This document shows, piece by piece, positions 56,801-64,000 of a DNA stretch of 64,000 bases. Both the position numbers and the translations under genes were made by a program. Every line of letters starts with the position of its first letter. The stretch's first letter is position 1. Below the pieces are notes generated by a model. The model was not told where the DNA came from. It did not search any database and saw only the letters and a program-made list of their open reading frames with translations. Source of the stretch: Magnolia sinica (Eukaryota > Streptophyta > Magnoliopsida > Magnoliales > Magnoliaceae); contig NC_080588.1 in the NCBI RefSeq assembly GCF_029962835.1, forward strand, positions 42,391,001 to 42,455,000. The letters are read 5' to 3'.

Positions 56801-59800
56801 TTCCACCGTTGAAACCTTTCTAGGGCCCACGATGATGTTTATTTCTCATCCAAACTGTTCATAAGATCACACAGACATGGATGAAGGGAAAAAACAAATA
56901 CAAGCTTGATCCAAAACTTCCGTGGCCCCCAAGAAATTTTCAACGGTAAATGTCCAATTGACTCTGTTTCCTATGGTGTGATCCATTTGAGGTTTAGATA
57001 TGCTTCGTTTTTAGGCTCAAGTCCTAAAATTATCTGTTAAAATGGATGGACAGAGTTGATAAAAGCATAAATCATGGTGGACCCCACATAGTTTACTTAG
57101 TACGCTAACTCAGTACGCAATCCTCTTCCCACAGCGAAATCGGATTGTGTACCGAGTTACTTAGTACGCTCTTATCATACTGAGTAAACTCTTTTGTGCC
57201 CACCGTGAATGTATCTGGTCTATCCACGCCGTCCATCCATTTTTACATATTATTTTAGGGGTTGAGACCAAAATTTAAGCATACCCAAAGATCAAGTAGA
57301 CCATACCATAGGAAACAGTTGGAATAATGACTTCCACCGTTGAAACCTTTCTAGGGCCCAAGATGATGTTTATTTCTCATCCAAACTGTTCATAAGATCA
57401 CACAGACTTGGATGAAGGGAAAAACCAAAAACAAGCTTGATCGATAAAACAATTTTGAAGAAATGATTCAAATTTTCAATGTTTATGGTGTGATCCATGA
57501 GGTTTAGATATGCTTCTTTTAGGCTCAAGTCCTAAAATTATCTGTTAAAATGGATGGTGAGTTGATAAAATACATAAATCATGGTGGACCCCACATAGTT
57601 TACTTACTCAAGTTACGCTAAGACGCAAACCTCTTCCCACAGCGAAAACGGATAGCATACTGAGTTACTCAGTACGCTCTTATCATACTGAGTAAACTCT
57701 GTTGGTCCCATCGTGAATATATATGGTCTATCGACGCCATCCATCCATTTTTACATATTATTTTAGGGGTTGAGAACAAAATTTAAGCATACCTAAAGAT
57801 CAAGTAGACCGTACCATAGGAAACAGTTGGAATAATGACTTCCACCGTTGAAATCCTTCACGGGCCGACAATGATGTTTTTCTCTCATCCAAACTATTCA
57901 TTAGATCACACTGACAAGAATGAAGGGAAAAAACAAATACAAGCTTGATCCAGAACTTCTGTGTCCCTCAAGAAATTTTCAACAGTAAATGTTCAATTGA
58001 CACTATTTCCAATGGTTTGATCCATTTGAGGTTTAGATATGCTTCGTTTTTAGGCTCAAGTCCTAAAATTATCAATTAAAATGGATGGACGGAGTTGATA
58101 AAAATACATAAATCACGGGGACCCCACATAGTTTACTCAGTACGCTTAGCATACTCAGTTACTTAGTACGCAATACTCTTCCCACAGCGAAATCAGATTG
58201 CGTACTGAGTTACTCAGTACGCTCTTATCAAACTGAGTAAACTCTGTTGGGCCCACCGTGAATGTATCTGGTCTATCCACACCGTCCATCCATTTTTACA
58301 TATTATTTTAGGGGTTGCGACCAAAATTTAAGCATACCCAAAGATCAAGTAGACCATACCATAGGAAATAGTTGGAATAATGACTTCCACCGTTGAAACC
58401 TTTCTAGGGCCCACGATGATGTTTATTTCTCATCCAAACTGTTCATAAGATCACACAGACATGGATGAAGGGAAAAACAAATATAAGCTTGATCCAAAAC
58501 TTCCGTGGCCCCAAAGAAATTTTCAACGGTAAATGTTCAATTGACAGTGTTTCCTATGGTGTGATCCATTTGAGCTTTAGATATGCTTCATTTTTATGCT
58601 CAAACCCTAAAATTACCTGTTAAAATGGATGGACAGAGCTGATAAAATTCATAAATCACGGTCCACCCCACACAGTTTTCTCAGTAAGTGATCCTCTTCC
58701 CACAGTGAAATCGGATTGCGTACTGAGTTACTCATTACGCTCTTATCGTACTGAGTAAACTCTGTTGGGCCCCCCGTGAATGTATCTGGTCTATCCACGC
58801 CGTCCATCCATTTTTACATTTTATTTTAGGGGTTGCGACCAAAATTTAAGCATACCCAAAGATCAAGTAGACCTTACCACAGGGAACATTTGGAATAATG
58901 ACTTCCACCGTTGAAACTTTCTAGGGCCCACGATGATGTTTATTTCTCATCCAAACTGTTCATAAGATAACACAGACATCGATGAAGGGAAAAAACAACT
59001 ACAAGCTTGATCCAAAACTTCTTTGGCCCCCAAGTAATTTTCAACGTAAATATTCAATTGACACTGTTTCCTATGGTGTGATCCATTTGATGTTTAGATA
59101 TGCTTCATTTTTAGACTCATGTCCTAAAATTATCTGTTAAAATGGATGGATGGAGTTGATAAAATACATAAATCACAGTGGACCCCACATAGTTTACTCA
59201 GTATGCAAACCTCTACCCACTGCGAAAACGGATTGCATACTGAGTTACTCAGTACGCTCTTATTGTACTGAGTAAACCCTGTTGGGCCCATCGTGGACGT
59301 ATATGGTCTATCGACGCCGTCCATCCGTTTTTACATATTATTTTAGGGGTTGAGAACAAAATTTAAGCATACCTAAAGATCAAGTAGACCGTACCATAGG
59401 AAGCAGTTGGAATAATGACTTCCACCGTTGAAACCTTTCTAAGGCCCACGATGATGTTTATTTCTCATCCAAACTGTTCATAGGATAACACACACATGGA
59501 TGAAGGGAAAAAACTACTACAAGCTTGATCCAAAACATCCATGGCCCCCAAGAAATTTTCAACGGTAAATGTTGAATTAACACTTTTTCCTATGGTGTGA
59601 TCCATTTGAGGTTTAGATATGCTTCGTTCTTAGGCTCAAGTCCTAAAATTTTCTGATAAAATGGATGGATGGAGTTGATAAAATACATAAATCACAGTGG
59701 ACCCCACAAACCAAAACGGATAGGATAATGAGAAAGATATTATGTATAAGTACCAAGTAAACTTCGTTGGGCCACAATGAATGTATCTGGTCTATCCACG

Positions 59801-62773
59801 ATGTCCGTCCATTTTTACATATTATTTTAGCGGTTGAGACCAAAATTTAAGCATACCCAAAGATCAAGTAGAACATACCATAGGAAACAGTTAGAATAAT
59901 GACTTCCTCCGTTAAAACCTTTCTAGGGCCCACGATGACGTTTATTTCTCATCCAAACTATTCATAAGATCACATAGATATGGATGAATGGAAAAAACAA
60001 CTCCAAGCTTGATCCAAAAGTTCCATGGCCCCAAAGAAAGTTTCAACGGTAAATGTTCAATTGACATTGTTTCCTATGGTGTGATCCATTTAAGGTTTAG
60101 ATATGCTTCGTTTTTAGGCTCAAGTCCCTAAATTATCTGTTAAAATGGTTGGACGGAGTTGATAAAATACATAAATCACGGTGGACCCCACATAGTTTAC
60201 TCAGTACGCAATCCTCTTCCCACAACGAAATCGGATTGTGTACTGAGTTACTCAGTACGCTCTTATCGTACTGAGCAAACTCTTTTGTGCCCACCATGAA
60301 TGTATCTGGTCTATCCACGCTGTCCATCCATTTTTACATGTTATTTTACGGGTTAAGACCAAAATTTAAGCATACCCAAAGATCAAGTAGACCATAGCAT
60401 AGGAAACAATTGGAATAATGACTTCCATCGTTGAAACCTTTCTAGGGACCAAGATGATGTTTATTTCTCATCCAAACTGTTCATAAGATCGCACAGACTT
60501 GGATGAAGGGAAAAAACAAATACAAGCTTGATCCAAAACTTTCATGGCCCCCAAGAAATTTTCAACGGTAAATGTTCAACTGACACTATTTCCTATGGTG
60601 TTATCCATTTGAGGTTTAGATATGCTTCATTTCTAGGCTCAAGTCCTAAAATTATCTGTTAAAATGGATGGACGGAGTTGATAAAATACATAAATCACGG
60701 TGGGCCCCACATAGTTTACTCAGTACGCTTAGCGAACCGAGTTACTCAGTTACTCATTACGCTCTTATCGTACTGAGTAAACTCTGTTGGGCCCCCCGTG
60801 AATGTATCTGGTCTATCCACGCCGTCCATCCATTTTTACATATTATTTTAGGGGTTGAGACCCAAATTTAAGCATACCCATAGATCAAGTAGACCATACC
60901 ATAGGAAACAGTTGGAATAATGACTTCCACCGTAGAAACCTTTCTAGGGCCCATGATGATGTCTATTTCAAACTGTTCATAAGATCACATAAACATGAAT
61001 GAAGGGAAAAAAACAAATAGAAGCTCGATCCAAAACTTTCGCAGCCCCAAAGAAATTTTCAATAGTAAATGTTCCATTGACATTGTTTCCTATGGTGTGA
61101 TCCATTTGAGGTTTAGATACGCTTCGCTTTTAGGCTCAAGTCCTAAACTTATCTGTTAAAATGGCTAGACGGAGTTGACAAAATACATAAATCATGGTGG
61201 ACCCCACATAGTTTACTCAGTACGCAATCCTCTTTCCACAGCGAAATTAGATTGCGTAATGAGTTACTTAGTACGCTCTTATCATACTGAGTAAACTCTA
61301 TTGGGCCCACCATGAATGTATCTGGTCTATCCATACAGTCTATCCATTTTTACATATTATTTTAGGGGTTGAGACCAAAATTTAAGCATACCCAAAGATC
61401 ATGAAAACCATACCATAGGAAACAGTTGGAATAATGACTTCCACCGTTGAAACCTTTCTAGGGCCCACGATGATGTTTATTTCTCATCCAAACTTTTTAT
61501 AAGATCACATAGACATGGATGAAGGGAAAAAACAAATACAAGCTTGATCCAAAACTTCCGTGGCCCCAAAGAAATTTTCAACGGTAAATGTTCAGTTGAC
61601 ACTGTTTCCTATGGTGTGATCCATTTAAGGTTTAGATATACTTCATTTTTAGGCTCAAGTCCCCACATAGTTTACTCTGTACGCTTAGCGTACTCAGTTA
61701 CTCAGTACGCAAACCTCTTCCCACAGCGAAATCGGATTGCGTATAGAGTTACTCAGTACGCGCTTATCGTACTGAGTAAACTCTGTTGGTCCCACCATGA
61801 ATGTATCTGGTCTATCCATGCTATCCATCCATTTTTACATATTATTTTAGGGGTTGAGACCAAAATTTAAGCATACCCAAAGATCAAGTAGACCAGACCA
61901 TAGGAAACAGTTAGAATAATGACTTCCACCGTTGAAACCTTTCTAGGGCCCACGATGATGTTTATTTCTCATCCAAACTGTTCATAAGATCACACACACA
62001 TGGATAAAGGGAAAAAACTACTACAAGCTTGATCCAAAACTTCCACGGTCCCCAAGAAGTTTTCAACAGTAAATGTTCAATTGACATTATTTCCTATGGT
62101 GTGATCCATTTGAGGTTTAGATATACTTCGTTTCTAGGCTCAAGTCCTAAAATTATATGTTAAAATGGATGGACGGAGTTGATAAAATACATAAATCATG
62201 GTGGACCCCACATAGTTTGCCCAGTACGCTTAGCTCAGTACGCAATACTCTTCCCACAGCGAAATGTGATTGCGTACTGAGTTACTCAGTACGCTCTCAT
62301 CAAACTGAGTAAACTCTTTGGGCCCACCGTGAATGTATAAGGTCTATCCACACCTTCCATCCATTTTTACATATTATTTTAGGGGTTGAGACCAAAATTT
62401 AAGCATACCCAAAGATCATGTAGACCATACCATAGGAAAAAATTGGAATAATGACTTCTATCGTTGAAACCTTTCTAGCGCCCACGGTGATGTTTATTTC
62501 TCATCCAAACTGTTCATAAGATCACACGGACATAGATGAAGGGAAAACAAACAAATACAAGCTTGATCCAAAACTTTCGTGGCCCCCAAGAAATTTTCAA
62601 CGGTACATGTTCAATTGACACTGTTTCCTTTGGTGTGATCCATTTGAGGTTTAGCTATGCTTCATTTTTAGGCTCAAGTCCTAAAATTATCTGTTAAAAT
62701 GGATGGACAGAGTTGATAAAATACATAAATCACGGTGGACTCCTCATAGTTTACTCAGTACGCTTACCGTACT

Positions 62774-62833
62774 GAGTTACTCAGTACGCAATCCTCTTCC
62801 CACAGCGAAATCGGATTGCTTACTGAGTTACTC
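62774..62833. repeat. Example linker hairpin between satellite units
   Basis: GAGTTACTCAGTACGCAATC with one further C (62774-62794) pairs with 62813-62833 around an 18-base loop. Arms are 21 bp with two mismatches here and one against the usual form of the linker. Flanking copies of GTACTGAGTTACTCAGTAC are themselves nearly perfect palindromes. Most linkers keep this form; some have lost the first half. Confidence 0.85.
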
Positions 62834-64000
62834 AGTACGCTCTTATCATACTGAGTAATCTCTGTTGGGCCCACCATGATTCTGGTCTATTCATGCCATC
62901 CATCCATTTTTCCATCTTATTTTAGGGTTGAGACCAAAATATAAGCACACCCAAAGATCAAGTAGACCATACCATTGAAAACAGTTGAAATAATGACTTC
63001 CACCGTTGAAACCTTTCTACGGCCCAGTGATGTTTATTTCTCATCCAAACTGTTCGTAAGATCACACAGATATGGATGAAAGGAAAAAACAACTACAAGC
63101 TTGATCCAAAACTTCCGTGGCCCCCAAGAAATTTTCAACGGTAAATGTTCAATTGACACTGTTTCGTATGGTGTGATCCATTTGAGGTTTAGATATGCTT
63201 CGTTTTTACGCTCATGTCCTAAAATTATCTGTTAAAATGGATGGATGGAGTTGAAAAAATACATAAATCACTGGACCCCACAGAGTTTACTCAGTACGTA
63301 ATTCTCTTCCCACAGCAAAATCGGATTGTGTACTGAGTTATTTTGTACTCTCTTATCATACTGAGTAAACTCTGTTCAGCCCACCATGAATGTATCTGGT
63401 CTATCCACACCGTGCATCTGTTTTTACATATTATTTTAGCGGTTGAGACCAAAATTTAAGCATACCCAAAGATCAAGTAGACCATAGCATATGAAACAGT
63501 TGGAATAATGACTTCCACTGTTGAAACCTTTCTAGGGCCTAAGATGATGTGTATTTCTCATCCAAACTGTTCACAAGATCACATAGACTTGGATGAAGGG
63601 GAAAAACAAATACAAGCTTGACCTAAAACTTTCGTGGCCCCCAAGAAATTTTCAACGGTAAATGTTCAATTAACACTATTTCTTATGGTGTTATCCATTT
63701 GAGGTTTAGATATGTTTCCTTTTTAGGCCCAAGTCCTAAAATTATCTGTTAAAATGGATGGACAGAGTTCATAAAATACATAAATCATGGTGGACCCTAC
63801 ATTGTTTACTCAGTACGATTAGCGTACAGAGTTACTCAAGACGCAATCATCTTCCCACAGCGAAATCGGATTGCATACTAAGTTACTCAGTACGCTCTTA
63901 TCGTACTGAGTAAACTCTTTTGTGCCCACTGTGAATGTATCTGGTCTATCCACGCCGTCCATCCATTTTTACATATTATTTTAGGGGTTTAGACCAAAAT

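Larger units (their letters stand above)
45689..64000 (+). repeat. Tandem foldback satellite, about 36 copies of a roughly 520-bp unit
   Basis: Copies are marked by the junction CGTACTGAGTAAAC (or variant) at 45732, 46255, 46801, 47345, 47862, 48407, 48918, 49465, 49981, 50498, 50965, 51416, 51960, 52487, 53025, 53560, 53992, 54511, 55030, 55556, 56101, 56646, 57177, 57685, 58230, 58748, 59265, 59750 (degenerate), 60268, 60770, 61284, 61769, 62302, 62848, 63358 and 63903. Mean spacing is 519 bp. The array continues past the window end. Each unit is an imperfect inverted repeat, with arms meeting near 'aagatcacacagacatggatg'. Units of 432-452 bp at 50965, 51416 neighbours and 53560 reflect internal deletions. 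All open frames (MDGVDKIHK..., MDGVDRPDT...) are repeat by-products. Confidence 0.95.

Noticed and set aside
48807..61870. Repeated 60-108-codon frames beginning MDGVDKIHK or MDGVDRPDT
   Set aside because: They recur once per satellite unit, on both strands, because the unit is an inverted repeat. They break freely between units, so there is no coding constraint.
45689..64000. CRISPR-like array
   Set aside because: Repeats are about 520 bp without unique spacers, and the surroundings are eukaryotic retrotransposons.

Overview
This is a stretch of plant nuclear DNA built almost entirely from transposable elements and their wreckage. The evidence is plant-type LINE, Ty1/Copia and Ty3/Gypsy proteins, a plant mobile domain (PMD) gene remnant, tRNA-iMet and tRNA-Asp primer-binding sites, and heavy C-to-T decay of coding sequence. 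The many 'gtgggcccacc...ccgtccatcc' repeats suggest a woody, possibly magnoliid, angiosperm; that placement is an impression, not a proof. No intact cellular gene, tRNA, rRNA or CRISPR array is supported. Nearly all open frames are remnants or chance.

Layout. 1-4835: 3' part of an L1-like LINE with decayed ORF1/ORF2. 4893-8054: solo LTR of about 3.2 kb with a 5-bp target duplication. 8055-15340: LTR fragments, a minus-strand Copia-type LTR, two minisatellites and dispersed repeats. About 15360-18560: a Copia LTR fused to a gag piece, fused in turn to a Gypsy protease/RT piece. 19799-31526: a PMD-family pseudogene with recognisable introns, split by a 7.7-kb Copia element (20155-27830) that has both LTRs, PBS, gag, a damaged protease, integrase, a large RT deletion and an extra downstream ORF. 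31527-32300: LTR tip and minus-strand Gypsy gag. 32640-32832: CACTA-like terminus. 33150-34925: dispersed repeats.

34950-64000 is a tandem array of a roughly 520-bp repeat, interrupted by a 10.2-kb Tat/Athila-like Gypsy element (35505-45688). About 36 copies follow the Gypsy element to the window end. Each unit is itself an imperfect inverted repeat: an 88-bp ungapped stretch of one arm matches the reverse complement of the other at about 70 positions. The linkers between units are a second nested palindrome with 21-bp arms. The array therefore alternates a large and a small hairpin, a foldback (MITE-like) sequence turned into a satellite. Older single copies of the same family lie elsewhere in the window. 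This is the most unusual structure here.

The parts do not form a pathway. They record successive insertions: Copia into a PMD gene, Gypsy into a satellite, a 34-bp LTR tip left inside a satellite unit. Internal deletions followed, and stop codons arose mostly at Trp and Gln codons.
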